From the NCBI GenBank assembly GCA_020726505.1, contig JAHLEZ010000010.1:558001-622000 (forward strand): DNA of 64,000 nucleotides. Reading direction: 5' to 3'. Position 1 is the stretch's first letter; each line of letters begins with the position of its first letter. Source of the stretch: Leptodontidium sp. MPI-SDFR-AT-0119. Lineage: Eukaryota > Ascomycota > Leotiomycetes > Helotiales > Leptodontidiaceae. The notes below the pieces were generated by a model, which was not told the origin of the DNA, did no database searches, and was given only the letters and a program-made list of their open reading frames with translations. Below, piece after piece: positions 13,501 through 26,652 of this stretch. The position numbers and the translations under genes were made by a program.

Positions 13501-14010
13501 AAAGCCTTGCCAGGATTAACAAGCGAACAAGTGCATCAATTTGTGCTTAATAAGACCATCGTTGTAGATGGAATCACACTTGAAGATGGAGATCTTGTTG
13601 TCAAGAGAGGGTTGAAAGACGACGAAGCATCGAAGAAATTGGAGACAAACACCGATGACGAGGTCCTGACTATCCTGGATGCAGAGATCTATCCTGAGCT
13701 TGCAGACCAAGCGTTGGCACGTGAGATCATCAACCGTGTTCAACGTCTAAGGAAAAAGGCTGGCCTTCAGCCCACGGACGACGTCAAAATGGAGTACAAG
13801 ATCTTGTCTGATCCTGACAATATCGGTCTCGCAAATGCGTTCACCAGTCAAGCAAGCACCATCGAGAAAGCCTTGCGACGACCTATTGATCATCACGTGG
13901 TGACAGAGATTGAAGGCACGATCCCAGATACACCAGAGGCAGGCGTTATTTTGGAAGAGGAACAAGAGATCACAAAGGCCGTGTTTCTACTTAGACTCTT
14001 GAAGCTATGA
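10581..14010 (+). CDS. ILS1: Isoleucyl-tRNA synthetase, cytosolic
   Basis: Class I synthetase that charges tRNA-Ile with isoleucine in the cytosol. Exons are 10581-10714, 10795-11089, 11150-12851 and 12902-14010 (introns of 80, 60 and 50 bases), giving 1079 residues, close to the yeast enzyme's length. The HIGH signature appears as HYGH at residues 49-52 right after the first exon join, and the KMSKR loop is intact at 598-602. Between them is the editing (CP1) domain with TTPWTLPSH near residue 227. The C-terminal third is the anticodon-binding region and its extension. The ATG at 10581 begins [10 protein letters not shown], the usual start of fungal cytosolic IleRS; an in-frame ATG at 10485 is possible. 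Translation elongation depends on this gene, so it should be essential. Confidence 0.97.
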
Positions 14011-14884
14011 AGAAGTATCTGGGGCAGCGACCAGCAAAGGGAAGATGACACATCTAGAGTTTCTCATCTCATGTTTGCCGGCTTTCATAGAATATCTCGA
14101 GGCCAAATATGGGCCCGACCGAGGTGGCGTAGCTAGTCTTTGTTGCTCATGTGCACTTTTTATAGGCGTCATGGTTTCTTCGAGGCGGCCTACACAATGT
14201 GAGCAGAAGTAAAAAGCAAAGAGATTTTTTGTAACAAACAATGTAGCAATCCTTCAACCGGAGGAACTCGGTGAGACATTTGTCCTTGTGAATGGAATTA
14301 TAATCGGCTACTATGCATTTGCCATAGACAGAAGCCTGAGAACATTAGCTCTGCTGCTGGAGTTGAGGTGAAGGATGTGGGGGGGGGGGGGGGGGGGGGG
14401 GGCGAGTGTTACCTCTGCTGAGCATCTTCCAACAGCTTGAGCGAACTTCTCGATCGGCCGTGTCCGAGGGGGCATTGTCGTATGTTAAAGGTGTGAATAT
14501 TGTGTGGTAACTTCAAGTCATTGATGAAGTTGATTGGGCTTGGGCTTGAAGTACAGGCGAGAGTTGAGTTTGAGTTGGGTTGCGTTGAACCTTTGAGGGT
14601 TGTGATCTGGTGTTTACGGCAAGGCAAGGCAAGTCCAGTTGCCAAGCCTGATTCGACTAGCGTGGATAATCCCAGTTGTGAATCGCGAAGGCGTGGCCGA
14701 AGCGGACGCGTTGAAGTGAACTCCTCCTCCCTCTCGTTCCAAATCAAAACATCATGAATTGTTGCTCACCATACAGTTCTGAAAACTCCTTGCTGATGAG
14801 CTTCGCTAGCATATGCACATTATGCGACGACTTATGAACAATCAGAATTCGCACTGGATGTTTTCGCCGAATGCCTTCCTCTAG
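14011..14884. other. Intergenic: ILS1 3' flank and SFI1 leader
   Basis: 874 bases between tandem plus-strand genes. It contains a run of 24 G residues. I find no tRNA or convincing open frame; the minus-strand frames here have no recognisable product. Confidence 0.6.
14379..14402 (+). repeat. Homopolymer G run (24 bases)
   Basis: Uninterrupted poly-G from 14379 to 14402 in the ILS1-SFI1 spacer. Four or more G-triplets on one strand make it a strong candidate for a G-quadruplex. Such runs are also where length errors collect, so the exact count is uncertain. Confidence 0.9.
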
Positions 14885-17800
14885 ATGCCTCCACCAGGAA
14901 GCCCTCCGCAATCCAATGCCGGACAAACTCACAAAGACGCCGTGGAGCCCTACTACAGCAATGAAGGTTGGATAGCCCTCTGATTTCGCGACTTGTTCTA
15001 ACCGTGGTATCAGATGTTGCCATCTTACACGATGTCGTCGTCCTGGCGCAAGAGATCTTCCCAAGGCTGCCAGAGCGAGAGAGACTGCCCACGAACGCGT
15101 TGTTCGGCGCATACTACGACATACTCCCCAGAATTGGAATCGATACCGACCATGATAATAGATATGCCCGAGTTTTGTTCAAGATTGGAGGACAGCGCGG
15201 CCCGGCAACTTTGTATGAGAAGTTTGAGGCAGTCCTGGCAAGGATGGGCATTGAGATCGAATTCGACCAGGAGAACGGCGACGATGATGATGGATACAGC
15301 CAGCTGGAGGACTCGCCGGTCCAACTTGAAGGTGGCGCCATTAGCGACAGGTCGACCCCGATTGAGGACAAGAACGCCCGCCGGCAGAGGCGCAACTCAG
15401 AAAGCTCAGCATGGGATTTGGGTATCAGCCTCAAATCGCAGCCCACAACGCGGCGCAACTCGTTTTCTACTATTGGCAAGGACCATTCCCGAGTTCTCAT
15501 CGAGAAGGAGATCTTCCAGCGGGGTCAGCCAATACCCCCCACGGTCCATCAGAACGACGCACACCCCCCTGCTTCAAAGAAGAATCATACGGATCGAAAT
15601 GTTGGAACCTGGCTGAACTCAAAATCCGAGAGGCCACGCAGAGGTCGTGGTAGATCTGTTTCAACCCATGGTAGCATACGAGTGCGGCGGCAATCAATAT
15701 CAAAAGGCCACGAAGGACAGCATCATCATCCAGTAACAACTCCTTCAATTCCCGCATCGGAGTATGACCTCACCAATAGCGAAATCACTGCGGCTACATC
15801 TACGTTTGAAGAAGAAGCTTTGCCAAATTGGACCCAAGTACTTGTTCATAGGCCTGCGCCAAAGCCTGAAGATTTGCTAGGTATCAAAGCCACGCTATTT
15901 TTCCAAGCTCGTCTTCAATCGCTGGTAAAGCGGAAATTACGGAACTGGAGGGACAGGGCCTACGATCTCCAACAGGACAATTTTGGCCTTGAGCTGATAG
16001 CGATTAATCACGACAAAAAAGCACTTTCTCGGTCAGCATTTGATTCATGGCGCCTTTCATTCCTCGAGAAACGCAAGTCTGCAGAGAAGGATAAATTCTT
16101 TGCACAAGTCGAGCGCCAAGCGTCCATTTTGAGAAACGACTATCTTTTACAGAGAGCTTTTGTTCACTGGTTGAATTATGCCAACTATCATGTTTACCGA
16201 ACGGCCGTTGCAAGGAGGCGTATAATAAGGACCCGAGTCTTCAATGCTTGGAAGGACATAACAGTTGTCAACGAGCTTAAGGTCCGTCGACAAGTGCTCA
16301 AGAAATTCTTCGCTCTTTGGAGGAGACAGCATACATCTTCAATTGACGAACGCACATCAGCGGTCCAAAAGTATGAGGAGAATCTGGTGGAGAGGGTGTA
16401 CAGGCAATGGATTCGGAGGCTGTGGGAGATCAAAGCAGCCAGGCGGTGGACAGAAGCAACCAAACGGCGAGCCCTGTTTCGCTGGATTGTTGTTTCGTAT
16501 AACCATTGGGAGAGTCGTCGTTCCGCAGACGAGATACGCCGACTCGATCTGGCCTGGAATGCATGGAAACTCTGGAAGACGAAGGCGGAGGTCCAACGCC
16601 GTGATGACCAGGATGCTGTTGCACATTATCACAGACACGTTCTTCATAGCCCACTACTAAAGTGGCGACAGGAGACGCAAATTATCCCAGCTAGGAAAAC
16701 GGTGCAATCCAAAGTGGCCACAGGAACACTCCGAGACGCTTTTGAGATCTGGAGGCACCGTGCTCGCCAGGAACGAGAGGCCGCGGCAGTAGACCGAACA
16801 AAGATACTGAGAGAAGCCTTAATTGTATGGCGCCACAAATTTCGATCCACGATAGTGTTTGCCCGTGTCGACCACCGTGTTGTGGCTGAGGGTCTCTCTA
16901 AGTTGCGTCTCCGTGGCAAAGAGATTTCGTTTCGACAGGAACAGCAACACAGGAAACGCCAGGCAATCTATAATGCTTGGAAGCAAAAAATGGAGGTTTC
17001 TACGGAACGGAGATGGAAACGGGAAGACTTGGCTCGATCACTTATTACTCGGAAGACAGAAATCGATGTTCTACACACTTGGGCATTTCGGACACAATCG
17101 AAGAAGCGACTTGAGGCGGCAGCTATTGAATATCACGATCCGCGGCTCTTGAAAAATTTGGTCACAAAATGGACTGCACAATCTCGACACCTCAAAGAGT
17201 TAGACAGACGCTCACAAGATGCCAACTACTATCTTGTTCTCACGAAGACTATTAGACAATGGAAAACATCAACGGAAAGTTCAAAAAGAGAAAAGCGCAA
17301 GGCTGCCTTTGCTCAAGTCAAGAGAACGGTCAAGATGAATCTGGCTAGAGGTGTTCTTCGGAAGTGGCAAGCTCAGGCACGACGCACGCTGAATCTTCAA
17401 TCACAAGCAGCTGAAGTGAGTGGGAATAAGAATGTCATTCTTGGAATGGAGTGCTTCGACCGTTGGAGAGCCTGTGCGGAGGAGCTTGCTGAACTCGATA
17501 GCTTGTGGCGAGAACATATATTGCAGAGGCATTTCACAGTATGGAAAAATCGGTCGAACGCGGTCCTAGCTTTGGACACCGAAGCCGTCCTCACTTACCA
17601 GGAGAATCGAGAGAGTCGGGCCATCAAGCAGTGGAGCCTTCTGGCACTCAAGGTCAAGGCTCAAGTCAACTACGCCAACAACATCCATGAGAAGAATGCG
17701 AAGAAGAATTTCAGGAAGATATTCTCGTACTGGCGTCAAAAGACACTCCAAAAACGGCCGGTAAAGAAGGTTGTTTTTGCAGAATCGAGTCAACTTGGTA

Positions 17801-18141
17801 CGACAGCAAAGGCTGAAGCCTGGTCTGATTTTGGGGAAGATGTTGAGGTGGATGACTGGGCGAAAGGGTCGGATGAGGCCGGCGCAGAGTCTACACCTAT
17901 TCCAGGGTATTTGAGCACGCCGTCGAAAAGATCCGAGAGAGTAATGGCAGTGGCTGCAAGGTTCTCAACGACCCCAAAGGCGCCTTTGTCGACACCTTTT
18001 GAACGACAACTGCGAGCACAGTGGTCTGGAGGTGCCCCATCTCTCAGAAGACCATTGGCTCGAAGCACACAGGGCACCGACAGAGGCTTCGCCGATATCC
18101 CAGAGAGCAGTATGAATAATGATCAAGAGCCAGGAAGATGA
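14885..18141 (+). CDS. SFI1: Sfi1 spindle-pole-body duplication protein
   Basis: Long helical protein that binds many centrin (Cdc31) molecules and forms the filament linking duplicated spindle pole bodies. Exon 1 is 14885-14966 and exon 2 is 15014-18141, with a 47-base intron that has a TTCTAAC branch site and TCAG acceptor, giving 1069 residues. The joint reads YYSNE-DVAILHDVVVL, which restores a smooth N-terminus. The codon just before the ATG is an in-frame TAG, so the start is well supported. From about residue 330 to 940 there are some twenty degenerate repeats with Trp at fixed spacing (for example LRNWRDRA, FDSWRLSF, FNAWKDI, IFSYWRQK), the Sfi1 centrin-binding pattern. Basic, Ser-rich stretches lie before the repeats. 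The donor GTTGGA is unusual, and it is the weakest point of the model. Confidence 0.9.
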
Positions 18142-18677
18142 TTGTAATAGGGATTGTGGATTTTGAGCATTTCTTCAAGCGTGGCGTTCTGTTCGAGGGA
18201 GTGATTGGATACCTGGTCCTATTAACCATGGGGGTTAAGGAGGTGGGCGTTCTGGTTTCAACGAATAGGAGTTGTAAGGCAATTGTGGATGATAAGGAGA
18301 GCTTATCTTCCTTTGTAAATACATAATACGATTGCAGACTCATTGTAAAATTGAGCCTAGTGAGTGGAATGCTTGACATGATGCATCATCTCCAACGCGC
18401 GAGCACTTCTTCACTTTTCCCTTCTTCTCTACTCTACTCTATACGGCAGATTGATCCCCCGTCAGCCTCGTCTGAACTTAGCGTGATCGTAGCCTCACAT
18501 CAAAGCTTCAGCAAGGCCGCGGGATCATCCCCAGTCGAAAGCTCCATCTCACAACAACACCCCACACCCCTTCATTTCTAGTAAATCATAGAACTGACAT
18601 GGCACCGCGGCCAACTTGAAGCTTTGCCCTGCGAATACCTCTCAAAATATGATCTGCGGCTTCATTTAACTGATAGT
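18142..18677. other. Intergenic: SFI1 3' flank and RAV1 promoter
   Basis: 536 bases between tandem plus-strand genes. I see only short, unsupported open frames and no RNA gene. Confidence 0.6.
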
Positions 18678-21600
18678 ATGCGAGCCGTGCTTCCTGGAAA
18701 GCCACGGGCCAAGCTTCAAGCTGTCTGTACGGCCTGCTGGGATGGCAGACGTCTTATTGTAAGCGGGCGCAAGTTCCATTATTATTGTATGCTTGGAAGA
18801 TTCTAATCTAATCTCTCTCATAGTCATACATTACCGGAAATGCCTTTGTCGTACTTACTAGGCCAGACTCGATCCTGCAAACCATCTACGATGACGACGA
18901 AGACCAGCTCCAGGCAATCGCTATTGACGAGGCATCTGGCAAGATAGCAACATGTGCTGGACCTAATATCCGCGTGTACAAGCCGTACGGCCAGGGGGAG
19001 GATGCGCTGAAGGTTGGAAGCTACGACTACGACGAGGATACTTGTTTCAAGGGCTGATTCGTTTTAGTGGTCTTTGCAACACAGTTTTCCACTCGACGAA
19101 CCTGCTGAAGGGTCTGCGACGACATTATCGTGGGGTCTAGCCGAGGAACTGCTGGTTGGGGGTGCATGGCTTACACTGTTCGCGACCGCAGATACACCTA
19201 CGACTGTTTGGACGAAGGAGCTGGCGAATACAGTCAAGTTTGCCAATTTCTCCTATGATTCGGCATACATTGCTTCGACCGGCAAATATGATCGCCTGGT
19301 GAAGATATGGAGGAGGTTGTCCTTTGGGTCGGACGATACACGCTTTGATGTGAGCTATTTGCCTCATCCTGCTACGGTCACGAATATGCACTGGAGGAGA
19401 CCGTACCATGCGGACCAGACAATCGAGAATGTGCTGTACACGATATGCGCAGACAACGTTCTGCGCATATGGGCAGCGTCCGACCCCCATGCTTTGCAGC
19501 CTCTGCAATTGTGGGGGCAGATTGACCTCAAGGAGTCAATACAGCCTCGCCGTCTATCCGAGACATCGAATCTTCGATTCGCGTTTATAATCGATGGCCG
19601 AGATTTCATGTTCGCAACTGAGCATGCGGTGCAATCCAAGGGAGCAGCAGAAAACAGCGACGACCATGCCCTGTCGCACCTAATAGAGGTCGCAAATCGA
19701 AGCCCCGAAATATGTGTGGTTCTGGACGAGCATGGCAATATGTCTGCTTGGGGATTAGAAAATGCTGGAAGTAAAGTACGGCGGAAGACCAGCATCTTTA
19801 ACGTTGCACACTTGGAAGGCTTAGCTCTGGGTCTCCCTAATGATCCGCAAGATGACTCCAGCTACGTCCAGTTTTACAATTTCTGCAACAAATCAGGGGG
19901 AGGTCTGAACATTCTAGTTCATCATTTTGATGGGAGCATAGAATACTTCGAGGGCAATGTGGCCGATCTCTTCGACCCCTCTCCTAGAAAAGACCGGTTG
20001 GTTCCCAAAGCAATATGGACTGGGCACTCGGCTAGCATCAAGAAGATTGTTCGAAATGTTAGCGGACGAGCAGTTGTTTCTCGAACCGATGGGCACGAAA
20101 GCATAGTCTGGAAGCACATGGACCATGAGGGTGGAGCATCAGTATTCAGACAAAGTCTCATTACAGAGCAAGAACATATCCACAGAATTTGTGTGATGAG
20201 AAAAGGAAATTTCGTCATTTTCTTACACCATCACAGGATTGCTGTCTGGGATACGCGGGCTCTCAAAGCAGAACTCATAGCGAGCTGCGAATATTCGCTG
20301 GCCGGCAAGCCCCTGTGCATACTCGTGCTACCGGAGGAGAGAAAAGAAGGCCCTATAGCTCACGTTGCTACAATTTCTTCGAAGATGAAGGGAATAGTCT
20401 GGGAGATACGATTACCGCACTGGGGTGGCAGCGTCACAGAGAAGAATGGCCACCACGCACCGTCCATTAGCGAGTTTTGTCGATTTGACTTGGGTGACTC
20501 GGACGACCTCTCCTACGTCCTACCAGTCGACCCCGCTGGCTCGCCTCCAGTGATGACTGGATTTCTAGACACTTTTGCCAGAGATATTGCACTCTCATAC
20601 ACCCATTCTGGAGTTCTTCGATCGTGGACTGCTAGACTTGACCTAAAGGCCAGGAAAGTCGACTGGTTGCAGACTTGCTCAGTGGCGACTGGGATATCAG
20701 AGCCGTCCCTAGCAAGCGGGAGCTCCATCCGAAAGGCTGCGCTGGTAAATTCTAGCAGGTCTGAGTTGACAATTTGGGACATCAGAGGGGCTCAGCTGGA
20801 GTTTGCGCAGAACTTCGAGTCGCAAGACACCATCCAGGATTTGGATTGGACCTCGACCCCGGATGATCAGTCTATTCTTGCTGTTGGTTTTCGATTCAGG
20901 GTCATTCTTCTGGCGCAAATGCGCTACGATTACCTCAACAAGGGACCTGCTTGGGCGTCTATTCGAGAGTTCAACATCCGTGATTTGACGCCTCATCCAA
21001 TTGGGGACTCAACATGGCTTGGTGGTGGAAATCTTATCATCGGTGCTGGCAATCAAGTCTTTGTCTATGACAAGGAAGTCGACCATTCTGCTCCTGCAGT
21101 GATGGGTCTCGGGCTTCCAAGCAGAAAGCCCGGTTGGGATCTATTCGAAGTCGTGACTAGATTCAATGGACCTCTGCCAGTGTACCACCCCCAGTTTTTG
21201 GCCCAGTGTACCCTGGCAGGGAAGAGTGTTCTCGTCCAGCATGTGCTACTTGCTTTGCACAAGACATTGAAATACTATGTCGAGGGAGATACCATCGACA
21301 ACCATCTTGGTATGGATCTAGAGGAATTTTACACCAACAACGACGTAAGTCCACCGCATATTTGCTTTTTTGCTTTGACATTTGCTAATTTTGCAGGTAA
21401 TTTCCTCTTCCGTGGTCGTTAGTAAAGGCTCTAAGTCATTCGGCGCTTTCTCAGATGACGACGAGGAAGACGAAACAGTGACGGAAAGTGTAGCAGCCGC
21501 CATCAATGAAAAACTAACCAAGATTGCATTACCACAACTTTCAAGACAGGAGCAAATCCACTTAGCCGATGCTGTTGAATGCGTTGCGATTGTCGAAAAG

Positions 21601-22977
21601 CAACGGCGATCCATGGATGATAATGCTGCCAGGTTCATGCTCTTCTTTCGACAGCATATTCTGCATCGAGGTCGAGCAAACGAGGTTAACCTCTCATGGC
21701 GGGAGATCAATTGGGCATATCATAGTAATAGCCAGGATATTCTAGCTGACATGGTATCGCATCAGTTCCACAGCAAGATGCTTTGGGAGCATGCTCGTGA
21801 GAGTGGCATATTCATGTGGATGACAGACTCTAATGCTCTCGTAAGCTTCTACACACCTGTATCTGAGTATGTACTGACGTCCTTGATAGAGAGCCCAATT
21901 TGAAGTCATAGCTCGCAACGAGTATACGAAAAGCGACTTGAAGAACCCAATCGACTGTACTCTGTTCTATCTTGCACTAAAGAAGAAGACTGTACTTCAA
22001 GGTTTGTGGCGTATGGCTGGTTGGAACCGAGAGCAGGTCGCTACATTGAGGCTGCTATCAAACAATTTTCAAGATAAGAAGTGGAAAACGGCAGCGATGA
22101 AGAATGCATACGCTCTTCTTGGAAAGCATCGATATGGTAAGTGATGCCGTCAGGCTGTCGTTGACTCTTGCTTACCTATTTCCAGAGTATGCAGCAGCGT
22201 TTTTTCTGCTTGCAGACTGCCTCAGAGATGCTGTCAGCGTCATATTGAATCAGCTCAAGGATCTTCAACTAGCAATCGCTGTTACAAGAGTCTACGAAGG
22301 CGAGAACGGTCCAGTTTTGAAAGAGCTTCTCACCGATAAAGTACTGCCCTTGGCAGCTCAAGAAGGTAATCGATGGTTAGCATCATGGGCATTCTGGATG
22401 CTTCATCGAAGGGACATGGCTGTGAGAGCATTGATTGTGGGTAGAGCCAGTTTTCGCTGGGGGTTTTCCACTGACTTTTGTAGTCGCCCGTGTACACTCT
22501 GCTAGAAACACCGCAGACACCAGACTTGTCCTCGAAGCTGTTCCTAACTGATGATCCTGCTCTTGTCGTTCTGTACGCCCAACTCCGACAAAAAACCCTC
22601 CAAACACTCCGCGGGGCATCCAAAGTGACGCCAAAAGTCGAATGGGCGTTCGTTTTACACAACGCTCGACTGTACGACCGTATGGGCTGTGATCTCCTTG
22701 CATTGGATCTCGGTATGTTGTCCGTAAATTCCTCATATCGCTTTACTAACACCCTCAAGTTCGCAACTGGGAATTCCTTCTCCCAGCACCCACCGTGTTC
22801 AAGAGCATCGACAACTCCGATCCGCGGTCCATGCTACGCAGACGGTCATCGCTTGTTGTCGCCGATCTACCCCTGCCTAAGTTGCCCATAGATATGAAAT
22901 CAGGCGGCCACAAACCCCCACCTAGCGTATTCGAGGAACCCGAGTCTAGCTCGCTGCTAGATAGTTTTGGATTTTAG
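18678..22977 (+). CDS. RAV1: Rav1, regulator of V-ATPase assembly (RAVE complex)
   Basis: Scaffold of the RAVE complex (with Skp1 and Rav2), which reassembles the V1 and Vo sectors of the vacuolar and endosomal proton pump. Exons are 18678-18758, 18824-19012, 19068-21344, 21397-21840, 21890-22136, 22186-22436, 22484-22712 and 22760-22977; the seven introns are 47-65 bases and the product is 1311 residues. It starts MRAVLPGKPRAKLQAVCTA, the family N-terminus. The first half carries WD40-type beta-propeller repeats (for example STGKYDRLVKIWR and NVLRIWAASDPHALQ). The second half is the Rav1p C-terminal domain with LWRMAGWNREQ and WLASWAFWMLHRRDMAVRAL. The protein ends ESSSLLDSFGF. Five of the seven introns fall in the last third. 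Confidence 0.95.
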
Positions 22978-24273
22978 TAACATAGGAATGGTGCGGCAGG
23001 AGGGGTCGGAGGGAGCAGAGCAGGTCGGTCGGTCGGTGGGCTCGCGTGGTTCGGCGTTTGGGATTCTTGATAATACCCCATTGCTTCCGAACCCTTTGTA
23101 TTTGAACGAATAGCAGGATATAATAAGGGGTAGAACGACGGGTGGGGCTGCACTGTGCATTTGTCTTGTACAATAAATTTGAGACCCGATCGGTGCTTTG
23201 GCGATTGGTGGTTGAGCGCGGGAATCAAGCACTTGTTTAGAGCTCGCAAACCATTCTCACTTTGACTTTGAATTTGACTTTGACATGACCAGTGTCCCTT
23301 AATAGATTCGAGGGCTCACCCCAGCTCGGTTGAAACAAAAGCGAACCGAGCCGGGGCAGCCGAACTTCTCAACTTCAGACCGACGACGATAAGATCTCGT
23401 GACAACAGCAAAGCCCTCGAGTGGTGCTCAAATAATGAAATAGAACAACATCACTCGCGGTCCACTCATATCAGATTCCAGAAATCTCAAATAACCAACA
23501 CCCCCCCGCCAATCCGGCATATCCGCATCTCTCTTATCATTTCCATCTATGCTTACAAACGCAAGACCTTCCCCAAGACAACTACTACTGCCACCCAGTT
23601 AGTTCCTGCTCAAGACCTCTCAAGACAAGGACAAGCCACCCTCCAGCAAACCAGCCTAAAAACTGCGACGAGCAACAAAACAACCCATTACTCTCAACTT
23701 AACTTCGCTAGTAACACATTTACCATAGCTCACCGAGTCTACTTCGTAAAACAAGGCCTGTCAACTCATTAGTTAGTTAAGTTGGTTAGTTAGTTACTTT
23801 TGTTTAGTTGCCTAGCAAGGTCAAGGTCAAGGTTCAAGGTCAAGGTCAACGGCCAAGGAACCCAAGATGGCGGACTATGTAAGGCTAAGATACGGACGGA
23901 CGTTAGAGTTTTGCGGACGGCTTCATTGCGGAACCTTGCGGTGAGCAGAAGTACTCACAGTAGTCTCTTCCGCTAAAAAGTGCGATGTGCAATGAAAGTT
24001 TACTAGACGCTGGTGCTGACGGAGAAAAACCGACTCGTTGAGTTTATGAGGTGGTTTCTTTGGAAGGGGGTTGGTTTGAAGCTAGAGAGGGTGGGTTTAC
24101 GGAGGAATCGCAGAATTAGTAAGTTAGTGAGTTGACCGACTGACTAAGTTTGGAGTTAGTTGTACACGGAGGAAATTTACGAGTTTGGAATCGGGAGTTG
24201 AAGTTGAGATTAAGATGGGAAATTTGCTTCATTCATGTACATAGATGGGGTGGTATATGTTGTATATGTCCGA
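22978..24273. other. Long convergent spacer between RAV1 and the OPT transporter
   Basis: 1.3 kb between two genes that end towards each other, long for this window. It contains TTAG- and CAAGGT-type tandem repeats, a pyrimidine-rich stretch that looks like a transcript leader (23490-23760), and then an ATG in a good context at 23867 opening a 25-codon frame. No longer coding sequence is present. It may hold a non-coding or very short coding transcript (see findings). Confidence 0.5.
23816..23850. repeat. (CAAGGT)n tandem repeat
   Basis: Five CAAGGT units, with one extra T inserted between the third and fourth, immediately upstream of the short frame at 23867. Next to it is a TTAG-rich stretch at about 23770-23798. 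Confidence 0.9.
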
Positions 24274-26566
24274 TTATAAATGTGTAACACTCGCACTCGC
24301 AAGAAGTAGATTCAAGATACTGACGACTCCCTCCCCAAGAATCAATCCACTGGCGAGGACCACGATAGGCGTCTCTTCTCGCCGTTTATAAGATTTCCAG
24401 TACCAGTTCACGAAACCTCCAACTGCTCTTGCGAGCGTGAAGGATGGAACGTTATACATACCTAATCTTCAGTTAGCGAATGCCCCCTTCTCTGGCTCCA
24501 GAAATAAGGGCAAGTGTGAGGGACATACCAACAGCGACAGCAATCCCTCCGGGAATATAAGGATGCCATTTCTTGCCCGCACCAATGATCCTCACCGCTG
24601 TCACAGCAGTAAAGATAACAGCTGCGCCAAACGCCCACTGCCACGCCATATACGGCAAACCCTTTCCAGTCACTAACCGCGCGGTGAAGATCCAGACGTA
24701 TCCCGTAGGGACCTGGAACAAATCTCCAGGGACTTCATAAACGCTCGTGTAGAGTTTATAGATGAGGGCGCTCACTACAGCGCCTACCGCACTTCCGATT
24801 ATCTGGCCCCAGAACTGGGCATTAGGAGCAGCCCCAAGGAGATGTCCGGTTTTGAGATCTTGCATGAGGTCGCCTGCTTGCAAGGCACCAGCTTCTGATA
24901 CAGCGCCGGCGATGAGGTTAATGAGAACGGAGTTCTTGTTCGATTGCGGGACTATGAGAGCGAAGAAGAGCTGAGCCAATTTGCTGATGCCGGAGACGGG
25001 ATTGAGATCTGTCTCTCCCAGTGCCCGGACACCCATGATTGAGAGGATGAGGGCCATGAAAACGGCAATGATAGTTGCGTATAATGGTACCAGAGCACCA
25101 AATACAATGCGGATACTTGCAACGCAGAATACAATAGAGAGCACAAGCCCAACCACGAAGGTATTGTTGTTCACAAGATGCTCCGGAGGTGCATCAGGCT
25201 CTGGGAGATCCTTAATCTCGTTAGGCGTATCAATTCCGGTCATTTCAGGTCCATTAGGAGTGAGGGGAGTAGCAACCTCCTCGCCCTCACCACTGATAGG
25301 AGCGTATCCCCAGGTGGGCTTGTTGGATCCGATCTGAAGCAGACCCTTCCAGTCTCTCTTCCGGACAATTCGGCGTACGTCCGCGACCCATTCTCCCCCA
25401 TTAATCACCACAGGCCGTAGAGCAATGTATCCCAGGCTGATTACCGAGTCGGCCAACATAATAGCCAATGAGACCCAGACAATCCAGCCTTTGCTTCCTG
25501 TTTCCCAATCGTCAACAGGGCCAGGTGCCCATCCACGGTTCTTAGCCAGTGGTGAGAGAATACCCCAGCCTACGATTGCCCCAATAAGCATATGTGTAGT
25601 TGTCGCCGGTCCCATGATAATTCCCTGCCCAACATACGCCAAAGAAGGATTCAGAGTCCAGAGCCAGTTCTCAGCCAGCGCAATACCAAAAACAGGTAGA
25701 TTTCGCAAGATCGGGAAGAAATATGTCCCAAGAGTATATGCACCAGATATAGCAAACGATATAGTCAGCAGCTTGACTTTTGCTTTCCAACTGCTCGCCT
25801 GCCCTTTGTTTACTTCCTCCACATCCGCAGTTCCATCGTCGGAGTATGCCGCTAAGGGTTCGTCCCTCGATGTAGGATCCAGTGAAGTCGTTCGACTGAT
25901 AGGCCCATCCACCGTAGCCTCCTTCCCATGCAGAACCCCAATCATCAACGCAGTCGCCGTGCCTGAAGGGAACTTCAATTTCTCCCGTATGATAACCTGT
26001 CTCCGCAGCGGAACGGCAAAGACAACACCAAAGAACGCTAGCCCCAGAGCCCAAAGTATCAAGTTCCACAACGACAAGAATATCGGGCCCTGCTCGTCCT
26101 TCTTCAGCAGATAATTCAATGCTGGCATGACGCCCACGAATCCACAACCTAGAGGCATGGTACCCATCGATCCAGCAACCGACTGCACCAGCACATTCTC
26201 CACAGGTGTGAACGGCAGATCGAGATGTTTCGCGAAGGTTTTGAAAAAGGCGAAGCCGATGAGTGAGGAGGGCATGCTCATGCTTGATATCCATCCTGTC
26301 TGCAGCCCAAAGTACATGTTAGAGAAGCAGATTACGAGCCCGACGCCGAGACCCACGAGTATACCGCGGAGAGTGAAGTTCTGCCCCTCGCTGGCATGGC
26401 TGGCGATGAATCTACGAGCATCGCTGCGGCGTCGCTGGGCTTCTTCGAGGCTGTCGGAGCCTTCGTAGTCGTCGTTCTCGTTGGGGGAGTTTGGATTCGA
26501 GTTCGAAGGTGGGGTTGAGATGGAATGGTAGTCGGGACTGCGTGTTGATCCTCTGTCGGGAGCCAT
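24274..26566 (-). CDS. OPT-family oligopeptide (YSL-like) transporter
   Basis: Polytopic membrane protein of the oligopeptide transporter family; members move small peptides, glutathione or metal chelates together with protons. Minus-strand exons are 26566-24529 and 24461-24274; the 67-base intron has a GTATGT donor and CTAAC branch site, and the product is 741 residues. After a soluble Ser/Pro/Asn-rich head (about 65 residues) there are roughly 14-16 hydrophobic segments. The first contains the conserved block GLVICFSNMYFGLQTGWISS, followed by FTPVENVLVQSVAGSMGTMPLG, typical of the fungal YSL-like branch. The last exon supplies the final transmembrane pair. The substrate cannot be read from the sequence. 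Confidence 0.9.
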
Positions 26567-26652
26567 TCTTTCTGGTCTCTCTTCTCTTCTATACGAATTA
26601 TATTTCAGTAAAGGCTGAGAAGAAGATGACCATCACTCAAGAAAGAGGGTGT

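Noticed and set aside
14968..15013. SFI1 reading from the TTG at 14968
   Set aside because: This stretch is the intron; a proper ATG exon at 14885-14966 joins in frame with better sequence.
25425..26114. 229-codon plus-strand frame
   Set aside because: Antisense to the OPT transporter coding sequence, no recognisable product.
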